Source: Pseudomonas azotoformans
GTDB taxonomy: Bacteria; Pseudomonadota; Gammaproteobacteria; Pseudomonadales; Pseudomonadaceae
Assembly: GCF_001579805.1 (NCBI RefSeq)
Contig: NZ_CP014546.1
Coordinates: 1-64,000 of the forward strand
Length of the DNA stretch: 64,000 nucleotides
Direction of reading: 5' to 3'
This document shows positions 56,316 through 64,000 of this stretch, piece by piece; within the stretch, counting starts at the first letter, position 1, and each line of letters starts with the position of its first letter. Below the pieces are notes generated by a model, which saw nothing but the letters and a program-made list of their open reading frames with translations, did not search any database and was not told the DNA's origin. Position numbers and translations under genes: made by a program.

Positions 56316-56603
56316 ATGAACGACTACATCGCACTCACCAGCGAAACTGACGGATCTCCCGCCTTATTCGTCAAGACCTCAGCCCCCTTGAACAACCTGC
56401 TCGACGCTGCCAACTATCGCATCCGTGCGGTCACGCAGGTTCTCGAAAACCTTGCAATGCGCAGCGAAATCACTACCGACTCCGTGGTCCTCAGCGACTT
56501 CGCGCAGCTGATGTGCATTCCGCTGCGCGATGGCTGCGACTTGCTGAATGTGATCGCTCAACGCCTGGATCTGGAACGGTCGAATTCCGCTGCACGGGAA
56601 TAA
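56316..56603 (+). CDS. DUF3077-like small protein
   Basis: 95 residues from the ATG at 56316, preceded by GTGGAG. LFVKTSAPLNNLLDAANYRI then VLENLAMRSEITTDSVVLSD and FAQLMCIPLRDGCDLLNVIA fit the DUF3077-type pattern of Pseudomonas: a short N-terminal strand region and two helices. Function is unknown. The structured leader upstream suggests post-transcriptional control. Confidence 0.6.
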   Translation: MNDYIALTSETDGSPALFVKTSAPLNNLLDAANYRIRAVTQVLENLAMRSEITTDSVVLSDFAQLMCIPLRDGCDLLNVIAQRLDLERSNSAARE

Positions 56604-56669
56604 CCTATTTCCTGCTGCGCGCCATAAGCCCGTTTGAGAGGGTGTCCTCGTTTCCGCGCGAGGACGCCC

Positions 56670-57344
56670 ATGAAATCATCACGCCCCACACGTACCACTG
56701 CAATTCTCAGCCTCTGCTCAGCCATTTTGGCCGCGCTGCTGCTGTATGAGCACCAGCAAATCGTCCTGCTCAGCGAGCGTTTGACGACATCCGCAAACAA
56801 CGAGTCGATCAACGAACTGCTGGTAAAGGTTCGTGAGATAGATGATCGGCTTGGCCGGATTGACGACAAGAAGCCGGTCTCCGACGAAGACTTTCGTGCC
56901 GGCCAGCAAGCCTTGTCGAACCGAATTGATGCAGCGCAGAGGGCTGCGGAGCAAGCCTCGGAAGTGGCGCAAGACATCTCCAGCACGCCCACTGCGGAAT
57001 GGTTGTCACTGAAAGCCGAAGTGGAGTCGCTCAGTGCACGCGTTCACGACCTGATCCGAGTCCAAACCAAGCAACAATCAAAGCTCAACGATGCGGCCAA
57101 CAAGGTCAGCTCCGCCCCAGCCAAACAACAAGATCCGCCATTCACCGTCGTGGGTATCGAGTACCGAGGCGGTGAACGCTTTCTCTCTGTCGGCCCACTT
57201 GATAGCACTCGATTGAGCCAGCTCTACCTCATCCAACCGGGCGACACCGTGGCGGGCACCTCCTGGCGACTCAAGGCGCTGGAGAACAACTCCGCTCGCT
57301 TCGACGTGGCCGGTACACCTCAAGTCGTCACTGTAGAGCGATAA
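56670..57344 (+). CDS. ICE transfer-module protein, PilP-like organisation
   Basis: 224 residues from the ATG at 56670. One N-terminal membrane helix (AILSLCSAILAALLLYE), a coiled-coil section (about 40-130, RIDAAQRAAEQASEVAQDIS) and a C-terminal beta domain (FTVVGIEYRGGERFLSVGPL to VVTVER). The form is like PilP/conjugative pilus assembly proteins found at this point of Pseudomonas ICEs. It is 6 bp before the next gene. Confidence 0.65.
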   Translation: MKSSRPTRTTAILSLCSAILAALLLYEHQQIVLLSERLTTSANNESINELLVKVREIDDRLGRIDDKKPVSDEDFRAGQQALSNRIDAAQRAAEQASEVAQDISSTPTAEWLSLKAEVESLSARVHDLIRVQTKQQSKLNDAANKVSSAPAKQQDPPFTVVGIEYRGGERFLSVGPLDSTRLSQLYLIQPGDTVAGTSWRLKALENNSARFDVAGTPQVVTVER

Positions 57345-57350
57345 GTCTTT

Positions 57351-58100
57351 ATGCTCGCCTCTCTCTCGTCAGTGAAAAAAACCATCCTGGCGCTCATCTT
57401 GGGCACGGCAACGCTCGTAGCTACATGGAGCGCCTTGGCGGCTGCCGATCCAGAATCCGCCACCAACACAAAGCTCAGTGATACCCACATCACTCAGACT
57501 GAGTTGGCCCGCGAATGGGGCTTAACCTCCCAAGAATGGAAGCGCTACCAAACGTTGATGAATGGCCCACGGGGCATATATTCGCCTGGCCTGGATCCCT
57601 TAACAACCCTGGGCATCGAGGCCAGAACCGCCGACGAGCGCAGGCGCTATGCAGAACTGCAGGTAAAGGCCGAACGCGAACGCGTTGATAAGGAGCTGGC
57701 CTATCAGCGCGCCTACGACCAAGCATTCGCCAGCCTCTACCCCAGCGAAAAGATCATTCAAATCACGCCCAACCCGCTGTCCCTCGCCTCACGTCCACCG
57801 CCCCAGCTGAAAGCCGCGAGCCGACTGGCGATCTTCGTACAAGACAACTGCACGCCGTGCATCGCGCGCACCAAAGAACTCCAAGCCCAGAAGCTGCCCT
57901 TCGACCTCTATTTCGTCGGTAGCCAAGGCGACGACCGAAAAATCCGCCGATGGGCGCTGGCAGCCGGTATTGAGCCGGAGCGTGTACGCGACAAGCAGAT
58001 CACGCTGAATCACGACGAAGGTCGCTGGCAAAGCACAGGCCTCGGCGGCGAGCTACCGGCCGTAGTGCGAGAGGTAAACGGACAGTGGCAACGTCAGTAG
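57351..58100 (+). CDS. TIGR03759-family ICE protein
   Basis: 249 residues with a signal-like N-terminus (to LAAADPES). ELAREWGLTSQEWKRYQTLM and GPRGIYSPGLDPLTTLGIEA are the family signature, and a thioredoxin-like part follows (LAIFVQDNCTPCIARTKELQ, CxxC). It belongs to the conserved transfer module of ICEclc/PAGI-type elements. Its stop overlaps the next start by 16 bp. Confidence 0.82.
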   Translation: MLASLSSVKKTILALILGTATLVATWSALAAADPESATNTKLSDTHITQTELAREWGLTSQEWKRYQTLMNGPRGIYSPGLDPLTTLGIEARTADERRRYAELQVKAERERVDKELAYQRAYDQAFASLYPSEKIIQITPNPLSLASRPPPQLKAASRLAIFVQDNCTPCIARTKELQAQKLPFDLYFVGSQGDDRKIRRWALAAGIEPERVRDKQITLNHDEGRWQSTGLGGELPAVVREVNGQWQRQ

Positions 58101-58642
58101 GCTGCACAGTATTGGCAGCGAGCCTTTTGCTCAGCGTAGCCTTTGCGAGCGCTAGGGAGACTCCACCACCGGCCTATCAGTTGATCGCTCTGCCTGCCGG
58201 TGTGCCTTCTGAGGTGCTGTATTCCATCGCCTTACAGGAAAGCGGTACCAGGCTTCGTGGGCAACTGGTGCCTTGGCCTTGGACATTGAATGTTGCCGGC
58301 AACGGCTACCGCTTCGCCAACCGCAGCGATGCATGCGGTGCATTGCTGCACGCGCTGCGAACTGCCGGTTCCCATCGCGTCGACGTAGGTCTAGGGCAAA
58401 CCAACCTGGGCGCAAACGGCCATCGCTACAGTTCGCCCTGTGAAGGGCTGGACCCGCACAAAAACCTTGCGGTCACGGCGCGGATCCTGGCGGAGCACAA
58501 ATCCAAAGGTGGCGACTGGATCACCGCCGCCGGCCGCTACCACCGCCCGGCCGGGGGCGAGCCCGCAGTCCGTTATCGCCGAGCATTTACCAAACATCTC
58601 AACCGTGTCATCGGCACAACCCCAATGGTGAATAACCCATGA
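58085..58642 (+). CDS. Lytic transglycosylase of the ICE transfer module
   Basis: 185 residues with a GTG start and signal peptide (to ASARETPP). The SLT-like catalytic Glu is in LYSIALQESGTRLRGQLVPW, followed by VDVGLGQTNLGANGHRY and NLAVTARILAEHKSKGGDWI then TAAGRYHRP. It opens the peptidoglycan for the conjugation channel. It overlaps both neighbours. Confidence 0.88.
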   Translation: MATSVGCTVLAASLLLSVAFASARETPPPAYQLIALPAGVPSEVLYSIALQESGTRLRGQLVPWPWTLNVAGNGYRFANRSDACGALLHALRTAGSHRVDVGLGQTNLGANGHRYSSPCEGLDPHKNLAVTARILAEHKSKGGDWITAAGRYHRPAGGEPAVRYRRAFTKHLNRVIGTTPMVNNP

Positions 58643-59142
58643 ACCGACTTTTCAATGCCGTGCTATTGCTGTGTTTGTCCGCGCCTCTCGTGACGAATGC
58701 CAGTCCGTTGATTGTGGTTGAAGACCGTGGCGGGGTGTCCGCCCTGCCCTACTACGAAGGCTTGATGCCGGAGCCTACCGAGCAATCGCCATCGCTGGCT
58801 GACATTGGCGTACGTGGCCAGGGCGCGTTTCCAGTGACCTCCGAACATCTGACACCCGGCGAAGTGCAAGGTCGTGTTATCAACGCCCCGGGCCTACAGC
58901 CGTTGTTCGTCATTGGTGATGACGACGTGTCCAGAGCCTGGCTATCGCAGCGCCGAGAACAATTACAGCAACTACACGCCCTCGGCCTGGTGGTCAACGT
59001 GGCCAACGCCGTGCGTTTTGCCGAAGTGCAACGCTGGGCGGCAGGCCTTCAGGTGGTGCCCGCGCCCTCTGATGATCTCGCGCACCGCCTTGGGATCAGG
59101 CACTACCCGCTGCTGATCACTGCCACATCGATTCAGCAGTAA
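58639..59142 (+). CDS. PFL_4695/TIGR03765-family ICE protein
   Basis: 167 residues with signal peptide (to VTNASP). LIVVEDRGGVSALPYYEGLM and QGRVINAPGLQPLFVIGDDD, HRLGIRHYPLLITATSIQQ match the conserved ICE protein of this name. It starts 4 bp inside the transglycosylase gene (ATGA). Its role in conjugation is not defined. Confidence 0.85.
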   Translation: MNRLFNAVLLLCLSAPLVTNASPLIVVEDRGGVSALPYYEGLMPEPTEQSPSLADIGVRGQGAFPVTSEHLTPGEVQGRVINAPGLQPLFVIGDDDVSRAWLSQRREQLQQLHALGLVVNVANAVRFAEVQRWAAGLQVVPAPSDDLAHRLGIRHYPLLITATSIQQ

Positions 59143-59149
59143 GCGAGCC

Positions 59150-61312
59150 ATGGCCACCTCCTATGCTATCGAGGCGCTGCTGCGACCGGCCGTTGAGCTG
59201 TACACCGTGGTGGTGTGCGCCACAGCTGCCCTTCTGTGTGTTTTTGCGCCCTGGGCGTTTGCGCTGACGCCGCTGTTCGGGGCGGTCGCAGCAACAGGGT
59301 TTCTATGCCTAGGTTTTATTCGGCTGAGGCAGGCGCTAGTGGTCCTGCGCTACCGCCGCAATATCCGGCGTCTGCCCCGCTACACCATGACCAGCACGGA
59401 TATTCCGGTCAGCAACGAACGCCTGTTCATCGGCAAGGGTTTCCGGTGGACGCAGAAACACACGCAGCGCCTGATGGACACGTACCTGCCCAAATACGCC
59501 GAATACGTCGAACCGACCTCCGTGTACAAACTCGCCCGGCGAGTAGAGGAACGGCTGGAGTACGCCCCGTTCCCCATCAAGCTACTGACGAAAGCCACGT
59601 CGTGGGACGTCGCACTCAACCCCGCCCGCCCACTTCCGCCGGTCGGTGGCCTGCCGCGCCTTCACGGAATAGAACCACACGAAGGCGACGTCAGCTTGCC
59701 GTTGGGTGAGCGGGTTGGCCATTCCCTGGTACTGGGAACTACACGGGTGGGCAAGACGCGGCTGGCCGAGCTGTTTATCACCCAGGATATTCGGCGTATG
59801 CACAAACGCGCGAATTCAGACGCGGGCCTGGACCGAGAGGTGGTGATTGTCTTCGACCCCAAAGGCGATGCCGACCTGCTGAAACGCATGTACATCGAGT
59901 GCAAACGCGCCGGACGCCTGGACGAGTTCTACGTTTTCCACCTGGGCTGGCCCGACCACTCCGCACGCTACAACGCTGTGGGGCGCTTCGGCAGGATCTC
60001 GGAGGTGGCAACACGGATTGCTGGCCAACTCTCGGGGGAAGGCAACTCCGCCGCTTTCCGCGAGTTCGCCTGGCGCTTCGTCAACATCATCGCCCGCGCC
60101 CTGGTTGCCCTCGGCCGTCGACCGGATTACGAGCAGATCCTCAGGCATGTGATCAACATTGACGCGCTGTTCGAGGAATACGCCAAAAGCTACTTCGCCG
60201 AGCACGACCCCAAAGCCTGGCAGACCATTGTTGAAATCGAAGGCAAGATCGATCGCAAGAACCTCAGTTTCGCCATGAAGGACCGCCCGCTGCGCGTGGT
60301 TGCGCTCGACATGTACCTCACGCAAAAACGTATTTCTGATCCCGTTATGGATGGCCTTCGATCAGCTGTTCGGTACGACAAAACCTACTTCGACAAGATC
60401 GTCGCCAGCCTCCTACCGCTGCTGGAGAAATTGACCACCGGCCGGATCGCGGAACTGCTATCGCCTGACTACATGGACCTTGAGGACCCACGACCAGTCT
60501 TCGACTGGATGCAGGTTATCCGCAAACGCGCGGTGGTGTATGTCGGCCTCGATGCGCTTTCCGATACGGAGGTTGCCGCGGCTGTGGGTAACTCTATGTT
60601 CAGCGACCTGGTGTCGGTGGCGGGCCACATTTACAAATTCGGCATTGATGATGGCTTGCCAGGGGCCGTCGGCGGCAAGGTAGCGATCAACGTGCACGCC
60701 GACGAGTTCAACGAGCTGATGGGCGAAGAGTTCATCCCGATGATCAACAAGGGCGGCGGCGCCGGCATGCAGGTCACTGCTTACACCCAGACCATGAGCG
60801 ACATCGAGGCGAAGATCGGTAGCCGTGCGAAGGCTGGCCAGGTCATTGGTAACTTCAACAACCTGTTCATGCTGCGCGTGCGCGAGACCGCCACTGCTGA
60901 GTTGCTGACCAATCAGTTGCCGAAGGTACAGGTGTTTACCAGCACACCGGCCAGCAGCGCCAATGATTCAATCAATGGCAAGGCGGCGTTCACCTCCAAC
61001 ACACAGGACCAGATTCAAAGCGTCAGCGTGCCGATGCTTGAGCCTGCGCATGTGGTTGGGCTGCCGAAGGGGCAGTGCTTTGCTCTGATTGAAGGGGGAA
61101 ATCTGTGGAAGATTCGTATGCCGTTGCCGGCGAATGATCCTGATGAGGTTATGCCCAAGGATCTTCAGGCGATCTCTGAAGGGATGCGTAAAGGGGCTGA
61201 TAGCGGTAGCGACTGGTGGAAGGCGCCGGGATACCAGGCTTTGAGTGAAGCGCTGCCAGATGATCTGCTGGACGATTTTCGGCAGGTGGCCGTCGGGGAA
61301 ACAAATAGCTAA
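59150..61312 (+). CDS. traD: TraD-like conjugative coupling protein (TIGR03743)
   Basis: 720 residues. Two membrane segments (about 20-65), then the ATPase domain: Walker A GTTRVGKTRLAEL (about 196-208), Walker B IVFDPKGDADLL, and later VAINVHADEFNELMGEEFIP. It is the TraD/TraG group found in ICEclc-type elements and links relaxosome DNA to the type IV secretion channel. It lies 7 bp after PFL_4695-type gene, 14 bp before the next. Confidence 0.93.
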   Translation: MATSYAIEALLRPAVELYTVVVCATAALLCVFAPWAFALTPLFGAVAATGFLCLGFIRLRQALVVLRYRRNIRRLPRYTMTSTDIPVSNERLFIGKGFRWTQKHTQRLMDTYLPKYAEYVEPTSVYKLARRVEERLEYAPFPIKLLTKATSWDVALNPARPLPPVGGLPRLHGIEPHEGDVSLPLGERVGHSLVLGTTRVGKTRLAELFITQDIRRMHKRANSDAGLDREVVIVFDPKGDADLLKRMYIECKRAGRLDEFYVFHLGWPDHSARYNAVGRFGRISEVATRIAGQLSGEGNSAAFREFAWRFVNIIARALVALGRRPDYEQILRHVINIDALFEEYAKSYFAEHDPKAWQTIVEIEGKIDRKNLSFAMKDRPLRVVALDMYLTQKRISDPVMDGLRSAVRYDKTYFDKIVASLLPLLEKLTTGRIAELLSPDYMDLEDPRPVFDWMQVIRKRAVVYVGLDALSDTEVAAAVGNSMFSDLVSVAGHIYKFGIDDGLPGAVGGKVAINVHADEFNELMGEEFIPMINKGGGAGMQVTAYTQTMSDIEAKIGSRAKAGQVIGNFNNLFMLRVRETATAELLTNQLPKVQVFTSTPASSANDSINGKAAFTSNTQDQIQSVSVPMLEPAHVVGLPKGQCFALIEGGNLWKIRMPLPANDPDEVMPKDLQAISEGMRKGADSGSDWWKAPGYQALSEALPDDLLDDFRQVAVGETNS

Positions 61313-61326
61313 GCAGGGACGAAACA

Positions 61327-62082
61327 ATGGCCAATATCGCGCAGAGAGCTGAGCAACAGCAGGAAGGTGAGAAGACCATTCTGGGGGCGCTGTTTGCAAT
61401 GCCCTTCCAGTTCATCGGCGTGATGTTCGGATCTCTGCTAGGGGCGATCATCATTGAGTGGTTCTGCATGTATGTGTTCTGGCCGGATGAGGGCTGGAAG
61501 CATGCGCAGCGGATGTTTGAGTACGAGTTGGGGTGGTTGTCCCAGGACTTGATGCAAAGCGTGATGATCAAAGAACCTGGACGTACTGCAGTGTGGCTGA
61601 CGCAAACTGTCTACGAATGGCTGGTGGTGAAGGCGGGCTTGCAGGAGAGCGTGCATGAGCTTATTGAGTATGCTCACACACCGACTCAGTACCAGGTTGG
61701 CAAATTTGATCTGCGATATGAAATGAACCGGGCGATGATGAGCGTTCAGGATTACGCATTAGCTGCACTGTACACCGCCCTGACGTTTTGTGTGCGGGTG
61801 GTAATTCTGACTCTAACGACTCCGCTGTTTGTGCTAGCGGCGTTTACGGGGTTGATAGACGGGCTGGTACAACGTGACTTGAGGAAGTTCGGGCACGGTA
61901 CAGAGTCGAGTTATTTATATCACAAAGCCCGTGAAGCCATTATTCCGTTAGCAATTACACCCTGGGCCGTGTACTTGGTTATTCCAGTCAGCCTGAACCC
62001 GCTAATAATTATGCTGCCATCTTCAGTTGCATTAGGCGTCGCAATTAGAGTTACCATATCTGCATTTAAGAAATACATCTAA
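61327..62082 (+). CDS. TIGR03747-family ICE membrane protein
   Basis: 251 residues. Four or five membrane segments (PFQFIGVMFGSLLGAIIIEW, ALAALYTALTFCVRVVILTL, FVLAAFTGLIDGLVQRDLRK, IPLAITPWAVYLVIPVSLNP). It always follows the coupling protein in ICEs of this family; the motif DGLVQRDLRKFGHGTESSYL is conserved. It is the last gene of this module in the window. Confidence 0.88.
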   Translation: MANIAQRAEQQQEGEKTILGALFAMPFQFIGVMFGSLLGAIIIEWFCMYVFWPDEGWKHAQRMFEYELGWLSQDLMQSVMIKEPGRTAVWLTQTVYEWLVVKAGLQESVHELIEYAHTPTQYQVGKFDLRYEMNRAMMSVQDYALAALYTALTFCVRVVILTLTTPLFVLAAFTGLIDGLVQRDLRKFGHGTESSYLYHKAREAIIPLAITPWAVYLVIPVSLNPLIIMLPSSVALGVAIRVTISAFKKYI

Positions 62083-62118
62083 TTACGGCTCACTCCCCCC
62101 AAAACACCACGAAAAAAG

Positions 62119-63297
62119 TTAAATATTACCATCAACCGTCAACCCCTTAGCTTCTCCTGTTCGTGCCAATGGAGATATAAGTGCGTCTGCTAAAAAACGT
62201 ACTACAGGTATTGCAACACCGTCTCCAACAACCTTTGCCGCATGAGTCTTGGCAGAAGGAAGTAAATAAGAATCCGGTAACCCCATCAATCGAGCAGTCT
62301 CCCTAGCAGTCATATGTCTGGTTTTAATTGATTTCCCTTCAATAAAAATCAACATTTGCCGAGACGACCCACCATCAGATGCTCTCAAACACCCCGCGAT
62401 ACCGTCCAATCTTATCTCGGTGAAAGATTTCATTCGGCCATCGAAAGGACGCATACGCCGAAATAGTGTTCCGACCGTAAGAGAGCCTGCGCCGGCAACA
62501 CTTTCTATTTTACTTTTATTTATGGGTGACATTGCGCCAATTAGTTTCTGAGTCTGCTCATGGGTGTGCCACGTAGGACCCTCGCCATCTAGAATATCAA
62601 AGATTGTCAACCTCATTGTTGGAGGAGTCGGAAGGCGCCACCATATGTAGTGTTTGCGCACCTCGGGAGAAAGCTTTGCTACCGCCCCAACTAAATCATC
62701 AGGATGCCAAATTTTAATCGGTCGACTTAATTGTAAATCATCAGAAACTTGTACATCACTGCGAATTGCAACTATAAAAATCCTGGGGCGACTTTGTGGG
62801 AGAAAATGAACAGCGTCAATTACAACAACTCCAAATCGATATCCGCTGCCCACAAAGCTTTCAGCAACAGTGCCAAAATCTTGTCCATTGCGGGATCTTA
62901 ATAGCCCTCTGACATTCTCTAAAACAACAATTTTGGGATGAGAACCTGCAACAAACTTTTTGTGAATAATTTCCCACCAAGCAGTAAAAACTGAAGATGC
63001 TGCACCCAGCAATCCCTCCCCCAACCCCGCAGAGCTAAAGTTTTGGCAGGGAGTACTAGCCCAAGCTAGATCTAAGTTATCAGGCACAGCATTAGGCGAA
63101 ACCTGCCGAACATCGCCGTATATTAGATCATCGCCACCCCAGTTATCCGAGTAACACTTGACTTTTATACGATCAAAATCATTAGCAAGCACACACTTCC
63201 AATCACTACCGAGTCCAGCTCTAGCCATACCCCCGCCTGCGAAAAACTCTGCCCAATATAGGCATGAATCTTGGGAAGAAAAGGTTAAGTCAGTCAA
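62119..63297 (-). CDS. dcm: C5-cytosine DNA methyltransferase
   Basis: 392 residues. Motif I EFFAGGGMARAGLG (18-30), catalytic PCQ (83-85, Cys84) in STPCQNFSSAGLGEG, ENV (127-129) in VVLENVRGLLRS, QSRPR (168-172), and the C-terminal motifs TARETARLMGLPDSYLL and GDGVAIPVVRFLADAL. It is complete. The sequence specificity cannot be read. It is AT-rich relative to the ICE genes and on the opposite strand, so it is ICE cargo. Confidence 0.93.
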   Translation of the reverse strand: MTDLTFSSQDSCLYWAEFFAGGGMARAGLGSDWKCVLANDFDRIKVKCYSDNWGGDDLIYGDVRQVSPNAVPDNLDLAWASTPCQNFSSAGLGEGLLGAASSVFTAWWEIIHKKFVAGSHPKIVVLENVRGLLRSRNGQDFGTVAESFVGSGYRFGVVVIDAVHFLPQSRPRIFIVAIRSDVQVSDDLQLSRPIKIWHPDDLVGAVAKLSPEVRKHYIWWRLPTPPTMRLTIFDILDGEGPTWHTHEQTQKLIGAMSPINKSKIESVAGAGSLTVGTLFRRMRPFDGRMKSFTEIRLDGIAGCLRASDGGSSRQMLIFIEGKSIKTRHMTARETARLMGLPDSYLLPSAKTHAAKVVGDGVAIPVVRFLADALISPLARTGEAKGLTVDGNI

Positions 63298-63307
63298 AGA
63301 TGGTACC

Positions 63308-64000
63308 TCAGTAAATTTTCGTGCCGGATTCTATCACAAATTTTGCTAAATCCACTGATGGCTGAATTAAATTTTCCACCTCCCATGCAAACATCAAACT
63401 CTCTCTTATTCTTGCAAACTCATTAAAATTGTTGGATTCATATAATTCCAAAAGCTCTGGCGTTACAAAGTGGGCATCGGCTTCAATATCAGACATCCTA
63501 CCAATTGAAAACTTTTGGTCAGACTTATCCCCAAGCAAAAAATAGAACCCAGGCCGACGCTCAAATTTAATAAACTCCTTAGGCCGAACGGGGACTAATC
63601 GCTTATCCCTTCCCTTATATAACTCAAAATTTGAAGCATCTAGCTTGGCAGCCAATGCGAGTACCCATGTCTTAATTCTGCCAGCATTTAAGTTAACTTT
63701 AATACCCTCCAAAGCCAACAAAGCCGGTGCTTGATTTAAGGACCATGAGAGGCTCCCCTCTTTTAGATAATCATACAGGTCTGTCAGCGCCCGCTGAGAG
63801 TTTCGAGCAGTAGTGCCAAAAGCATTTGTATATGCCGAAATATAAAACCAACTAACTAGCAACTGAGGCGAGCACTTCGGATCATCAAGAAAAGAGCGCG
63901 CAATTCCAAGCATTTGAAGGCGATAAGGAAAAGATGCAGGGGAATCAATATTTAAGTATTTACTGGAAAACTCAGCCAACCGCTCAATAGCTTCAAAAAT
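63308..64000 (-). CDS. Unknown protein paired with the C5 methyltransferase (partial at window edge)
   Basis: At least 230 residues; the frame stays open through the last base, so the true N-terminus is outside. It is 10 bp upstream of the methyltransferase on the same strand and probably in one operon. No nuclease motif is evident: FYISAYTNAFGTTARNSQRA, KLVP-like RLVPVRPKEFIKFERRPGFY, helical C-terminus. It may be a restriction or control partner, which is inference from the pairing only. Confidence 0.65.
   Translation of the reverse strand: MFEAIERLAEFSSKYLNIDSPASFPYRLQMLGIARSFLDDPKCSPQLLVSWFYISAYTNAFGTTARNSQRALTDLYDYLKEGSLSWSLNQAPALLALEGIKVNLNAGRIKTWVLALAAKLDASNFELYKGRDKRLVPVRPKEFIKFERRPGFYFLLGDKSDQKFSIGRMSDIEADAHFVTPELLELYESNNFNEFARIRESLMFAWEVENLIQPSVDLAKFVIESGTKIY

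Overview
The window is accessory DNA from a Pseudomonas, most likely of the fluorescens/syringae group. The evidence is a Pseudomonas-type cop cluster, OprD and DUF2790/PtrA-type periplasmic proteins, rulAB-like umuDC, a DUF3077-type gene, and transfer genes of the Pseudomonas ICE family. I saw no rRNA, tRNA or CRISPR array. The assignment rests on gene content only.

Layout. (1) 1-16.5 kb is a copper and divalent-metal block: copD (partial) and copC, copRS, a PtrA-like protein, a cupredoxin, a DUF2933 protein with a Cu P-type ATPase, copZ, an isolated flgB, a second PtrA-like protein, copA, a small Met/His-rich protein, copB, a DUF411 protein, dmeRF with a DUF1289 gene, oprD, and a DUF2790 protein. 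At least six copies of a CopR-type box (CTGACA-N4-[AT]GTA[AG]T) tie much of it into one copper regulon. (2) 16.8-19.2 kb holds a compact two-gene module, a YejK/NdpA-like nucleoid protein plus a membrane-anchored protein, with a perfect LexA-type box upstream. (3) 19.4-24.8 kb is an arsenic block: arsC-arsR-arsB-arsC-arsH-arsC, a truncated arsO-like remnant, and divergent MarR and ArsN1-type acetyltransferase genes, both frameshifted. (4) 25.2-33.6 kb is a Tn7-like transposition module (tnsA, tnsB, tnsC, two tnsD/tniQ genes) with three 20-bp TnsB-site-like repeats beyond tnsA. (5) 33.6-38.7 kb is a patchwork of small genes, a mazEF pair followed by a possible HEPN gene, an integrase remnant, a SRAP/YedK gene and SOS-controlled umuD. 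(6) umuC (rulB-like) is cut at its catalytic SIDEA motif by a ~15.1-kb island (about 39.03-54.14 kb). That island has the GInt-type quartet ginABCD, a DUF4145 gene, an IS1182-family element, merB and a mer operon (merR, merTPCA, an extra ORF, merDE). The 3' part of umuC resumes at 54,143. (7) 55.2-62.1 kb is a conjugation module of an ICE (TIGR03759, lytic transglycosylase, TIGR03765/PFL_4695, TraD-like coupling protein, TIGR03747), followed by a C5 DNA methyltransferase and a partner gene that runs off the window.

The genes fit a nested mobile structure: an ICE or ICE-bearing replicon has collected copper, cobalt/nickel, arsenic and mercury resistance through a Tn7-like transposon and a GInt. 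Most frameshifts are single-base indels, in a DUF411 gene, marR, arsN1, tnsC, both tnsD genes and umuC. They cluster between 12.5 and 38.9 kb, so assembly error and true decay both need to be kept open.
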